Shown piece after piece: positions 53,040 through 61,150 of a stretch of DNA of 64,000 nucleotides (its first letter is position 1; every line of letters begins with the position of its first letter). The stretch is from contig CALLKY010000005.1 in NCBI GenBank assembly GCA_938083135.1, positions 62,001 through 126,000 on the forward strand, written 5' to 3'. Made by a program: the position numbers and the translations under genes. Origin of the DNA: an uncultured Alphaproteobacteria bacterium. Lineage in GTDB: Bacteria > Pseudomonadota > Alphaproteobacteria > Bin95. Under the pieces are notes generated by a model. That model saw nothing but the letters and a program-made list of their open reading frames with translations, was not told the DNA's origin and made no database searches.

Positions 53040-54286
53040 TAGGCTTCCAGTGATTCGGTTGCGTCGAGGCCGTAGGCGGTGTGTAGCGCGCGCAGGGCGA
53101 GCTCAAGATAGTCTTCAGAGATCAGAACGCTGACTTTGATTTCAGACGTAGAGATCACTTGGATATTGACGCTGCGATCCGCAAGGGCGCTAAACATCCG
53201 CTGGGCGACGCCCGCGTGGCTGCGCATGCCCACGCCAACGACGGAAATCTTCACCACATTCCGGTCGGCCATAATTTGCTGATAGTTCAGCTCGTCCTTA
53301 CGGCCTTCCAGCATGGCGACGGCGCGGTCGAAGTCCGCTTCCGTTACCGTGAAGGTCATGTTTGTGGTTTCACCGTCGGGCGAAACGTTCTGGACAATCA
53401 TGTCCACATTGATTTCCGCTTCGGACAATGGGCCGAAGATTGACGCGGCTATGCCCGGCTGGTCTGCAACATTGACCAGGGTGATCTTCGCCTCGTTCTT
53501 GTCATAGGCAATGCCGGTGACGACCTCGTTCTCCATATCCGCATTCTCCCCCACTTCTTCGTGGGCTACCAGGGTGCCGGGTTTATCTTCAAAACTGGAT
53601 AGAACCATGACCGGCACATTATGGTTCATGGCCATTTCGACAGACCGCGTCTGCAGCACTTTCGCACCCTGGGATGCAAGCTCCAGCATCTCTTCATAGG
53701 TGATGCGGTTGATCTTGCGCGCCTTGGGTACGATGCGCGGATCGGTCGTGTAGACGCCGTCAACGTCCGTATAAATTTCGCAGCGGTCGGCCTTGATTGC
53801 GGCGGCAAGGGCCACTGCTGTTGTGTCTGACCCGCCCCGGCCAAGGGTTGTGATGCGGTTTTCCGGGCTGACGCCTTGGAACCCAGCGATCACAGCGACC
53901 TGGCCCTGCCCCAATCGCTCCATCAACAGCTCGCCCTCCACATCCATGATGCGGGCACGCCCGTGCAAGCCATCTGTGTGCAGTGGGATTTGCCAACCAA
54001 GGAAGGAGCGCGCTGGCACGCCCATTTCTTGCAGCACGATCGCCATCAGGCCTGCGGTCACCTGCTCACCAGATGCGACGACGGAGTCATATTCGCGGGC
54101 GTCTTGCAACGGGGAGGCCGCGCGAACGAGGTCCACCAGCCGGTTGGTTTCACCAGACATGGCAGAGACCACGACGGCCACTTGGTCGCCTGCGTCAACG
54201 GCGCGTTTGACCCGCCCCGCTGCATTGCGGATACGATCAAGGTCAGCCACCGAAGTGCCGCCGAATTTCTGCACAATGCGCGCCAC
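53039..54286 (-). CDS. lysC: Aspartate kinase
   Basis: A 415-aa aspartokinase, first step of Lys/Thr/Met synthesis. The kinase domain begins VQKFGGTSVAD and carries GRGGSDTTAVALAAA. Two ACT domains (about 270-410) point to allosteric feedback, probably by Lys and/or Thr. The following NMO-like gene overlaps its stop. Confidence 0.97.
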   Translation of the reverse strand: MARIVQKFGGTSVADLDRIRNAAGRVKRAVDAGDQVAVVVSAMSGETNRLVDLVRAASPLQDAREYDSVVASGEQVTAGLMAIVLQEMGVPARSFLGWQIPLHTDGLHGRARIMDVEGELLMERLGQGQVAVIAGFQGVSPENRITTLGRGGSDTTAVALAAAIKADRCEIYTDVDGVYTTDPRIVPKARKINRITYEEMLELASQGAKVLQTRSVEMAMNHNVPVMVLSSFEDKPGTLVAHEEVGENADMENEVVTGIAYDKNEAKITLVNVADQPGIAASIFGPLSEAEINVDMIVQNVSPDGETTNMTFTVTEADFDRAVAMLEGRKDELNYQQIMADRNVVKISVVGVGMRSHAGVAQRMFSALADRSVNIQVISTSEIKVSVLISEDYLELALRALHTAYGLDATESLEA

Positions 54287-54426
54287 GGGAAAATACCTTT
54301 GGCCTCGGCCCGCTGGACGCGCGGACCGACTGGCCTGTCACAAGTTGCCGTCGGGATTGCGCGCAACATATTTTGGAGTTCCGGTGCCCGCAAGCGCTGA
54401 AACCAGAAGAAAGGCCGGAAATCGTT

Positions 54427-55179
54427 ATGCCCGCCGATATACAAGCCCAAGTTCAAGGTGCGGTCGACCCGCGTGAGGCCGCACAGTTCGCCGCAATCGC
54501 CGAATCGTGGTGGGACCCAGATGGGCCATTCCGTCCGTTGCATCGGCTCAATCCTGCGCGCATGCGGTTCGTTATGAACGCCGTGCAGGAGAATTTCGGC
54601 GTCGCAGAAGGCCCCCATGCGCTGAACGGCATGACAGCGGTGGATATTGGCTGTGGTGGTGGGCTGATATCAGAACCGCTGGCGCGGCTTGGCGCAGATG
54701 TTACGGGATTGGACGTGACAGAGGAGAATTTGGGCGTTGCCCGCGCACATGCTGCTGATTCGGGACTGACGATAGATTATCGGCTTGAAACGGCAGAGGC
54801 CCTGGCGGCCAGCGGTGCTAAGTTCGATATCGTGACAGCGCTTGAGGTGGTCGAACATGTGCCAGACCCGGATGTGTTCATGCGCGCTGCCGCAGAGATG
54901 GTGGCACCCGGCGGTCTTCTGATCGCTGCTACGATCAATCGGACGGTTAAATCATTGGCGCTTGCAAAGTTTGGTGCCGAATATGTCCTGCGCTGGCTGC
55001 CGCGCGGGACCCATGATTGGCGGAAATTCATGAAGCCGTCAGAATTGGCCCGCCCGCTCCGCGCCGAAGGACTGAGGGTTCTACGGACAGAGGGTGCGGT
55101 TTATGAGCCGCTGACGGGGGATTGGCGGCTCAGCCCGGATGTTTCCATGAATTATATGATTGCGGCTGCCCGGGATTGA
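54427..55179 (+). CDS. ubiG: Ubiquinone biosynthesis O-methyltransferase
   Basis: A 250-aa SAM-dependent enzyme performing both O-methylations in ubiquinone synthesis. Features: ESWWDPDGPFRPLHRLNPAR near the N terminus, SAM loop VDIGCGGGLISEPLA, and the membrane-contact and active-site region RTVKSLALAKFGAEYVLRWLP. ATG 54427 (MPADIQAQ) fits the family start. It is divergent from lysC, the usual alphaproteobacterial arrangement. Confidence 0.96.
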   Translation: MPADIQAQVQGAVDPREAAQFAAIAESWWDPDGPFRPLHRLNPARMRFVMNAVQENFGVAEGPHALNGMTAVDIGCGGGLISEPLARLGADVTGLDVTEENLGVARAHAADSGLTIDYRLETAEALAASGAKFDIVTALEVVEHVPDPDVFMRAAAEMVAPGGLLIAATINRTVKSLALAKFGAEYVLRWLPRGTHDWRKFMKPSELARPLRAEGLRVLRTEGAVYEPLTGDWRLSPDVSMNYMIAAARD

Positions 55180-55329
55180 TTCCGATAGGCGAAATCGCAT
55201 CGCTTTATGGCTGTAGTCAGGTGCGTTGCAGAAGTTCAAAAAATATTACTTTTGTTCTCATTTTTGCATTGAAACATAAATAGAACATTTATATATATTG
55301 GTCGGCGCCCGTAATCCGTGGAGAAACTG

Positions 55330-55638
55330 ATGTCTAAACGCCGATACGCCCTCAAGTCTGGGAATGCCGCCCCCTATGAATTGTTCAATGATGCAGAGGA
55401 TGCCTGGTTCTGGGCCTCTGCAAACACCGCGTTAATACTGGCTGGTGCGCGCGGCCAGCCAAGCCTGAAACCAACGCAGCGCCCTTGTGAAGCGGCGGAT
55501 GTGCTGAACGCGTTCGAGCGTCTGATGCGGGCTGGAACACTGGCGGCGCGCCACGCCCAAGTTGCCGCACGGTTCGGGCTGCGGCAGCGCCGCCCAAACG
55601 GCCTCATTCCATCTGTGAGTAGTGACACTAGGTATTAG
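55330..55638 (+). CDS. Small conserved protein with truncated C terminus next to the IS element
   Basis: A 102-aa protein from ATG 55330 (GGAG at a 7-base spacing), beginning MSKRRYALKSGNAAPYELF and containing DAEDAWFW and QRPCEAADVLNAFERL. I recall this as an alphaproteobacterial family of unknown function whose members run 40 or so residues further. Here the frame ends in an unrelated tail (VSSDTRY) 18 bases before the IS left end. The gene was therefore probably shortened by the insertion or an attached rearrangement. The upstream region is A+T-rich (55200-55300). Confidence 0.6.
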   Translation: MSKRRYALKSGNAAPYELFNDAEDAWFWASANTALILAGARGQPSLKPTQRPCEAADVLNAFERLMRAGTLAARHAQVAARFGLRQRRPNGLIPSVSSDTRY

Positions 55639-55723
55639 AATCCGGGATATGGCGGTGGAGCAGCCCCGCTGAAGTGGTCCACCCACTGGGATAGTATTTA
55701 TCCCGTCAGAGGAGGATCAGAAG

Positions 55724-56011
55724 ATGGCAGGCAGACGAGACAAACCAGAAGAGATCGTAGCGAAATTGCGCCAAGTAGATGTGCTTCAAGGCCAAGGCCA
55801 GTCGATAGCGGATGCAGTCCGTCAGATTGGCGTAACGCAGCAGACGTATTACCGATGGCGCAAGCAATATGGCGGGATGGGGCGTGACCAACTTCGCCGC
55901 CTGAAGGAGCTAGAGAAGGAAAATCTTCGGCTCCGGCGTGCGGTCTTGGATCTGGCATTGGACAAGCAAATTCCTCAGGCTGAGACAGAACCGTGGCCGA
56001 AGGCCGCGTAA
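55724..56011 (+). CDS. IS3-family OrfA (helix-turn-helix transposase subunit), altered 3' end
   Basis: A 95-aa product with the HTH_Tnp_1 start KPEEIVAKLRQVDVLQGQG, the TQQTYYRWRKQYGGM recognition helix and the leucine-zipper-like ENLRLRRAVLDLALDKQI. GGAGGATCAGAAG precedes the ATG. In relatives orfA runs to a TGA overlapping the orfB start; the equivalent TGA at 56038 is out of frame here, and the product ends early with PWPKAA. A small indel near the 3' end is inferred, which would also upset the programmed -1 frameshift into orfB. Confidence 0.75.
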   Translation: MAGRRDKPEEIVAKLRQVDVLQGQGQSIADAVRQIGVTQQTYYRWRKQYGGMGRDQLRRLKELEKENLRLRRAVLDLALDKQIPQAETEPWPKAA

Positions 56012-56593
56012 GTCTGTTGAAGGGACGGGAAAACTATTGAGCCTCGCGCGTCGCCGGCGGTGTATCGATGATGTTCGGGAACGGCTTGGCGTATCGGAGC
56101 GCAGAGCCTGCCGCATACTTGGCCAGTATCGTTCAACGCAACGCCAGCGTCCGTCGGAGCCAGCAGACGAAGCCAGCCTGACAGCAGACATCATTGAGTT
56201 GGCTCGCACCTATGGTCGATACGGCTATCGCCGCGTGATAGCTCTGCTGAACCAGGCGGGTTGGCATGTAAATCATAAGCGGGTTGAAAGGATATGGCGG
56301 CGTGAGGGGCTTAAAGTACCGCAGAAGCAACCAAAGAAGGGACGGCTGTGGCTGAATGATGGATCCTGCATCCGCCTCAGGCCAGAGCGTCCCAATCATG
56401 TCTGGTCCTATGACTTCGTCCATGACCGGACCGACGACGGGCGTGTTTACCGCACGCTGAATATCATTGATGAGTTCACACGGGAGGCTCTGGCTATCCG
56501 TGTTGACCGGAAGCTCAACTCCATCGATGTGGTGGATGCTTTGACGGATCTCTTCATCCTGCGGGGACCGCCAGCATTCATCCGTTCTGATAA

Positions 56594-56637
56594 TCCCTCT
56601 CGGCCATTGCTGCGCAATAGCCTGCCGGTCAGTGGGA
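56594..56637 (+). repeat. Short palindromic insertion element, copy 1
   Basis: A 44-base unit, with TCCCTCTCG at the left, an imperfect hairpin GCCATTGC/GCAATAGC, then CTGCCGG-T-CAG-T-GGGA at the right. It interrupts the SDN|GPEF junction of the transposase, at what was probably a TGGA tetranucleotide. The outer TCCC and GGGA can pair. Confidence 0.8.
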
Positions 56638-56705
56638 CCAGAGTTTATCGCTGAAAAGGTTCGGGACTGGATCAACGCAGTGGGAGCCAAGACAGCCTAT
56701 ATCAC

Positions 56706-56748
56706 TCCCGCTGCCCGGCAGCGGTTTGTCTTCAAACCGCGAGAGGGA
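56706..56748 (-). repeat. Short palindromic insertion element, copy 2 (reverse orientation)
   Basis: Read on the minus strand this 43-base unit is TCCCTCTCG, a perfect hairpin CGGTTTG-AAGA-CAAACCG, then CTGCCGG-G-CAG-C-GGGA. The two flanks match copy 1 almost base for base, while the central stem differs in sequence but keeps pairing. It splits the AYITP|GSPW codons, again at a probable TGGA (TCCA on the plus strand), and adds 13 codons in frame. Confidence 0.8.
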
Positions 56749-57004
56749 GGCTCACCCTGGGAGAACGGATACTGCGAGAGCTTCAACGCCCGCTTCAGGG
56801 ATGAGCTGCTCAACGGCGAAATCTTTTACACACTCAAGGAGGCCAAAATCATCATCGAACAATGGCGACAGCACTATAACCGCAAGCGACCTCACAGCGC
56901 TTTGGGCTGGCGGCCGCCAGCCCCGGAGGCAGTCATGCCTCTAGAGCAGAGACTGTATATCCACTAACATTACACCCGGACCACTCTGTGGGGGCTGACC
57001 ACGC

Positions 57005-57127
57005 TTCGGCTACGGCGCGCTGCGCTGGCAACGCGCGGAACCCAACCGCCTCCTCGACTATGGCGCCCGCGCGCCCGAAGACTGGCAATTCCCCGAAGAT
57101 CACCCTTGGTACCAGGACGAGCCGTGA
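57005..57127 (+). pseudogene. C-terminal gene remnant right of the IS
   Basis: A frame open from the IS right end to TGA 57127 encodes FGYGALRWQRAEPN...WQFPEDHPWYQDEP, a plausible tail of a real protein, strongly GC-biased in third positions. No start codon or upstream part is present. It does not look like the missing end of the protein left of the IS. Family not recognised. Confidence 0.45.
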
Positions 57128-57129
57128 GT

Positions 57130-57160
57130 GCGGCGCTGGTGATCTCTGAACCAGCGCCGC
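57130..57160. terminator. Strong inverted repeat between the gene remnant and the PNPOx gene
   Basis: A perfect eleven-pair stem, GCGGCGCTGGT (57130-57140) with ACCAGCGCCGC (57150-57160), sits just after the remnant's stop and 22 bases past the stop of the opposing gene. No U-tract follows on either strand, so terminator function is probable but not certain. Confidence 0.5.
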
Positions 57161-57182
57161 GCATGCACGCGCTCCGGCACCG

Positions 57183-57836
57183 TTAGCCGATCTTCACTGC
57201 TTTTGCATCTGCTGGCACCTCTAGGCCGGGCAGGTTGCGTGGATCGGCTTCTGGTTCGCCGATGGTCATGGTGATGGGGACGACGCCAGCCCAGATGGGG
57301 AGGGCGTAGTCTTCCTCGTCGTCTTTTGGGCCGCCGGTGCGGATTTTGGCGGAGGCCTCGTCAATGGGCATTGAGAGCACCGTTGTTGCCTTAATTTCCT
57401 GGGCGTTGATGGGGCGGAGCGTGTCCCAACGGCCAGGGGTAAGGCCTTCAACGAACGCCTCCAGGCTGGCAACTTTCTCGTCTGTGTCCTCAATCTTTCG
57501 CGCGACCCCGTAGATCATGGCAGAGCGAAAATTGGCGGAGTGATGCATGCCGGAGCGCGCTAAAACCAACCCGTCCATGAGTGTCACCGTCAAGCAGACA
57601 TCCATTTTTTCAGCAGCGCGAAGACCCCGGCTGGCGCTGGAGCCATGCCAATACACATGGTCCCCCTGACGCCACTGGCAGGTCGGCATCACGACAGGCT
57701 TGCCGTCAATATTGTAACCCACATGGCAGAGCGGCATGGCATCCAGAATGCCGTAAAGGGTTTCCCGGTCAAAATGCCCGCGCTCATGGGAGCGGCGGAG
57801 GCGGGTGCGGTCTGTGCGGGATAAATCAGCAGTCAT
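57183..57836 (-). CDS. Pyridoxamine 5'-phosphate oxidase-family flavin protein
   Basis: A 217-aa FMN-binding split-barrel protein from ATG 57836 (GGAG at a 9-base spacing). Motifs: MPLCHVGYNIDGKPVVMPTCQW at the N-terminal strand pair, VYWHGSSASRG and SANFRSAMIYGVARKI, as in the PNPOx-like/NimA group. It is probably not PdxH itself. The divergent MocR/PdxR-type regulator suggests a connection with B6 vitamers; the reaction is unknown. Confidence 0.82.
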   Translation of the reverse strand: MTADLSRTDRTRLRRSHERGHFDRETLYGILDAMPLCHVGYNIDGKPVVMPTCQWRQGDHVYWHGSSASRGLRAAEKMDVCLTVTLMDGLVLARSGMHHSANFRSAMIYGVARKIEDTDEKVASLEAFVEGLTPGRWDTLRPINAQEIKATTVLSMPIDEASAKIRTGGPKDDEEDYALPIWAGVVPITMTIGEPEADPRNLPGLEVPADAKAVKIG

Positions 57837-57890
57837 CGTCTTGGTCTCCAATTGCGTTGGAGGGATAATTATGGGATTTTTGGACTATAC

Positions 57891-57921
57891 AAAATGACCA
57901 ATTATGGAAAAAATGACCAAT
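57891..57921. promoter_or_regulatory. Direct repeats at the start of the MocR gene (possible operator)
   Basis: AAAATGACCAAT occurs twice, at 57891-57902 and 57910-57921, 19 bases apart; AATTATGG also repeats (57867 and 57900). MocR-family regulators such as GabR and PdxR bind direct repeats in the gap to their divergent target. The second copy overlaps the proposed coding start, so coding constraint could contribute. Confidence 0.4.
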
Positions 57922-59322
57922 CCAATTATTGCGCCGGACGCCCAATCAACCGCGCCTTTGTTCCAACAGGTCTATACCCGCTTCCGGGATCGGATCATCG
58001 CGGGCGATATGGCACCGGGGGACAGGTTGCCTGCCAGCCGGGCCTTGGCGGAACAGCTCGGCGTTTCCCGCGCGACTGTTGTCGCAGCCTATGATCAGCT
58101 GGGTGCGGAGGGGTTTGTGGAAGGCAAGCCGGGTTCTGGCCTGTACGTCTGCGCTATTGGCGAAGTCGAGCAGCCAGTGCGTGCGGAGCCAACGCGGCCG
58201 ATAAAGCCGAAGCCTGCACCACCCCCATCAGGCCTGCCGAAGATCAGGGCGTTCGAACCTGGCCGGCCGGATATGCGGCTTTTTCCCTATCGCCAATGGG
58301 CGCGCGCGATGGCGCGTGCGGCCCGGAACAGCCCGGAAGCGCTGGTGACATCTCCAGACCGTTTCGGTGATCCGGTCCTCCGTCAGGCGCTTGCAAAACA
58401 TTTGGCGGAATGGCGCGGGATTGTCGCCAGCCCAGAGCAAATTCTGATCACAGCCGGATCTGGCGACGCCCTTGAAATCTGCATACGTGCGCTCGGTGCG
58501 CCGGGCGATGTGGTGGCTTTGGAGGATCCTGGATATTTGCCAATCCGCCGCTTTGTCGAAAGCCTTGGTTTGAGTTCGGTCTGGATGCCGGTTGGTGTGG
58601 ATGGTGCTGCTTTGCCGGATGTTCCAGCACGGATCGCCATGCTCACCCCCTCCTGCCAATTCCCACTTGGCGGCGCGATGCCGACGGCGCAACGGATCGC
58701 GTTTTTGAATTGGGCGGATGCCAACCAGAGCTGGATCATCGAGGATGACTATGACAGCGAGTACCGCTATGCAGGCCGCCCAATTCCTGCGCTCGCTAGC
58801 CTCGATAAGGCAGGGCGTAGCCTTTATATCGGCAGCTTCTCAAAAGTGTTTTCAGATGCGCTGCGGCTTGGATATCTCGTAATTCCAGAGCCATTAATCG
58901 AGCGCTTTACGGAGACCTTGCGGCGCTTCGGCGTGAAAGCCTCCATCGCTGCACAGCGCACCTTAGGCGCGTTCATTGAGGATGGAGATTTCTATCGTCA
59001 TATCCGGCGGACCCGGCGGATTTATGGCGAGCGGCGGGCAGTGTTCCTCCGCCTGATCGAAGAAAAATTGGGACATGCCGCCACATTCACAGATCATCAG
59101 GCGGGAATGCAGATCGCGGTCACGCTGCCGGGTGTCGCGGATGATGTAGCGCTGGCGGCGGATGCGTCTGCGGTTGGGGTTGGGTGCCTGCCGCTTTCTG
59201 GCTTTAGCGCAGGCGAAGGTGGAGTGTCTGGGCTGCTGCTGGGATTTTGCGCGTTCTCACCGGAGGAAATGGAGGTCGCGCTGGACCGGCTTGCAGGCGT
59301 TATAGCGGCCAGAAGAACATGA
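57904..59322 (+). CDS. MocR-family transcriptional regulator (GntR HTH + aminotransferase-like domain)
   Basis: A 472-aa regulator: winged-helix GntR domain (about 15-85, RLPASRALAEQLGVSRATVVAAYDQL) and a type I aminotransferase-like domain (about 115-465), with SFSKVFSDALRLGY carrying the PLP-lysine position and EDDYDSEYRY the PLP-contacting Asp/Tyr. Such proteins sense PLP or an amine and often control a divergent gene, here the PNPOx-like one. ATG 57904 and ATG 57913 are both possible starts. Its 3' end overlaps the convergent permease gene by 23 bases. Confidence 0.92.
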   Translation: MEKMTNPIIAPDAQSTAPLFQQVYTRFRDRIIAGDMAPGDRLPASRALAEQLGVSRATVVAAYDQLGAEGFVEGKPGSGLYVCAIGEVEQPVRAEPTRPIKPKPAPPPSGLPKIRAFEPGRPDMRLFPYRQWARAMARAARNSPEALVTSPDRFGDPVLRQALAKHLAEWRGIVASPEQILITAGSGDALEICIRALGAPGDVVALEDPGYLPIRRFVESLGLSSVWMPVGVDGAALPDVPARIAMLTPSCQFPLGGAMPTAQRIAFLNWADANQSWIIEDDYDSEYRYAGRPIPALASLDKAGRSLYIGSFSKVFSDALRLGYLVIPEPLIERFTETLRRFGVKASIAAQRTLGAFIEDGDFYRHIRRTRRIYGERRAVFLRLIEEKLGHAATFTDHQAGMQIAVTLPGVADDVALAADASAVGVGCLPLSGFSAGEGGVSGLLLGFCAFSPEEMEVALDRLAGVIAARRT

Positions 59323-61087
59323 TCGCGGGAATGGCGACGATGACGATAATCACTTCCAGTGGCAGCCCCATCCGCCAGTAATCGCCAAAGCGATACCCGC
59401 CCGGCCCCATCACCAGCGTGTTATTTTGATGCCCAATTGGCGTGAGGAACGCGCAGGATGCACCCACGGCCACAGCCATCAAGTATGGATCCGGATTGTT
59501 CCCGAGTGCTGCGGCGACATTGGCCGCCAATGGTGCCATCACGACGGCAGTTGCTGCGTTGTTGAGAATGTCCGACACCGTCATGGTGACGACCAGAATG
59601 AGCGTCAGCACCGCCCAGGGCGGTAAATCGACGGCGAATTCAGCGATAGCGTTGGCCGCGAGTGCGGTAGCGCCCGATGCCTCCAAAGCACTGCCCAGCG
59701 GAATGAGCGCGCCCAGCAACACAAGGATTGACCAGTTCACGCTCTCGTAAAGCTGGCGGGCATGCAAGATGCCGGAGAACACCATGGCAAGCGCCGCACC
59801 CGTTAGGGCTACAGCGATTGGCAGCACACCAAGGGCCGCCAGCGCAATCGCACCTGCGAAGAATCCGACCGCCAAAATTGGCCCACGGCGCTTGCCGCCG
59901 AAGCTTTTAAGGCCGCGTGCCGCCAGCGGCATGCATCCAAGCTCCGAGATCACGTCTGTCAGGCGTTCACCTTCGCCTTGCAGCAACAATACGTCACCTG
60001 CAGCAAAGCGGAAGTTCCTAAGCCGTCCTCTGTGTGGTTGGCCCTGGCGGGACACTGCGAGCAAATTGACGCCGTAGCGCCGCTGCAAGCGCGCTGCCAT
60101 AACCGTTCGATTGGCGAGGCGGGAGCCTTCAGCGACCACAGCCTCAACCAATTCAACATCTTCGGAATGCAGCAGGCTTGTGCGCGGCGCGGTTGGGTCA
60201 ATCAACTCAACCCCAAGTGCGGCCACCACGTCTTGCAGCCCGCCGGGCGCTGCCTCAATCAGTAAGATGTCATCTTGCTCTAGGCGCGCGAACCGGGGGG
60301 CGGCGGGAAAGACGCGGTCGCCCCGGATCAATCCAACAACCTTCACATCGAAATCACCGATCAGTGGATCAAGCTTGCGCACGGTCAGCCCAATCGCCTG
60401 CGACCCTTCAACGACGCGCACTTCGGCCAGATAATCTTCCATGCCGTAGGCGGACGCTGCATCGCCGCTAACGGGCCTGCGGATTGGGATCAACCGCCAG
60501 CCGATCAGTGCGACAAACAACAGGCCAGCAACGGCGACGACGAAGCCCACCGGCATGAAATCAAACATATAAAACGGCTCACCAAGCGCCTGATCCCGGT
60601 ATGTGGCGACAATAATATTCGGCGGCGTGCCGATCAGTGTCAGCAAGCCGCCGAGGATCGAGCCATAGGCCAATGGCATCAGCAGCAGGCTGGGAGACCG
60701 CTTTGCATCCGCCGCTGACTGCACGGCGACCGGCATCAACAACGCCAGAGCGCCCACATTATTCATGAATCCGGAAAGAGCTGCAGCGACGCTTGAAAGA
60801 CCGGCGGTATGGGCGAAGCGGCTTTTGAACAAGGGTGCCAAGGCGTCCGCAATAATTTGCGTCGCCCCTGATTCGCCAAGGCCCCGGCTCAAAATCAGTA
60901 CAGCAGCGACGGTGATAACGGCTGGATGGCCAAACCCCACAAACGCTTGCCCACCGGGTACAACGCCAAGGATAATGCCCGCTAACAATGCGGACAGCGC
61001 CACAATGTCGTAGCGAAGTTTCCCCCAGGCAAACAGCACCAGGGCTAAACCCAGCACACTCACGCTCGCAATTTGATCGTAGGTCAT
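59300..61087 (-). CDS. SLC13-type permease with two TrkA-C domains
   Basis: A 595-aa inner-membrane protein with hydrophobic helices in two halves (about 1-185 and 390-595) around a soluble insert of two RCK/TrkA-C domains (about 205-285 and 295-380; VRVVEGSQAIGLTVRKL and VELVEAVVAEGSRLANRT). The motifs SGFMNNVGALALLMPVA and GTPPNIIVATYRD fit the divalent-anion/sodium symporter family (sulfate, dicarboxylates). Substrate not evident. Confidence 0.9.
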   Translation of the reverse strand: MTYDQIASVSVLGLALVLFAWGKLRYDIVALSALLAGIILGVVPGGQAFVGFGHPAVITVAAVLILSRGLGESGATQIIADALAPLFKSRFAHTAGLSSVAAALSGFMNNVGALALLMPVAVQSAADAKRSPSLLLMPLAYGSILGGLLTLIGTPPNIIVATYRDQALGEPFYMFDFMPVGFVVAVAGLLFVALIGWRLIPIRRPVSGDAASAYGMEDYLAEVRVVEGSQAIGLTVRKLDPLIGDFDVKVVGLIRGDRVFPAAPRFARLEQDDILLIEAAPGGLQDVVAALGVELIDPTAPRTSLLHSEDVELVEAVVAEGSRLANRTVMAARLQRRYGVNLLAVSRQGQPHRGRLRNFRFAAGDVLLLQGEGERLTDVISELGCMPLAARGLKSFGGKRRGPILAVGFFAGAIALAALGVLPIAVALTGAALAMVFSGILHARQLYESVNWSILVLLGALIPLGSALEASGATALAANAIAEFAVDLPPWAVLTLILVVTMTVSDILNNAATAVVMAPLAANVAAALGNNPDPYLMAVAVGASCAFLTPIGHQNNTLVMGPGGYRFGDYWRMGLPLEVIIVIVAIPAIMFFWPL

Positions 61088-61150
61088 CGCCTGCCCGTGC
61101 TATCGATTTGCCAGATATAGAATTCGCCGATGGCGTAGAAGGACCATACC

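Larger units (their letters stand above)
56037..56967 (+). pseudogene. IS3-family OrfB (DDE integrase), interrupted by two short palindromic inserts
   Basis: The integrase-core frame (SLARRRRCIDDVRERLGVSE... HVWSYDFVHDRTDDG, first catalytic Asp) is intact to SDN, the second catalytic Asp, at 56594. A 40-base insert then shifts the frame, and the protein stops at 56652. The rest (GPEFIAEKVRDWI ... SPWENGYCESFN with the catalytic Glu ... HYNRKRPHSALGW) resumes in another frame to 56967. A second, in-frame insert of 39 bases lies between AYITP and GSPWENG. Removing both restores a normal IS3 transposase, so the element cannot move by itself. Confidence 0.88.
55656..57001 (+). mobile_element. IS3-family insertion sequence (IS407-like group), inactivated
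   Basis: Imperfect terminal inverted repeats bound it: TGGAGCAGCCCC...AGTGGTCC at 55656 and its counterpart, read inward from 57001, TGGTCAGCCCC...AGTGGTCC. It carries orfA and orfB of an IS3 transposase. Both are damaged (see separate entries). No clear target duplication flanks the ends (CGG left, CGC right), so the insertion is old or its flanks have been rearranged. Confidence 0.85.

Noticed and set aside
55970-56040. Third copy of the palindromic element at the orfA/orfB junction of the IS
   Set aside because: Some palindromes and a GGGA occur there, but the TCCCTCTCG and CTGCCGG flanks do not. Only a small indel is inferred.
55652-57005. Target-site duplication of the IS3 element
   Set aside because: Three- and four-base flanks compared for several tip placements do not match (CGG versus CGC at best).
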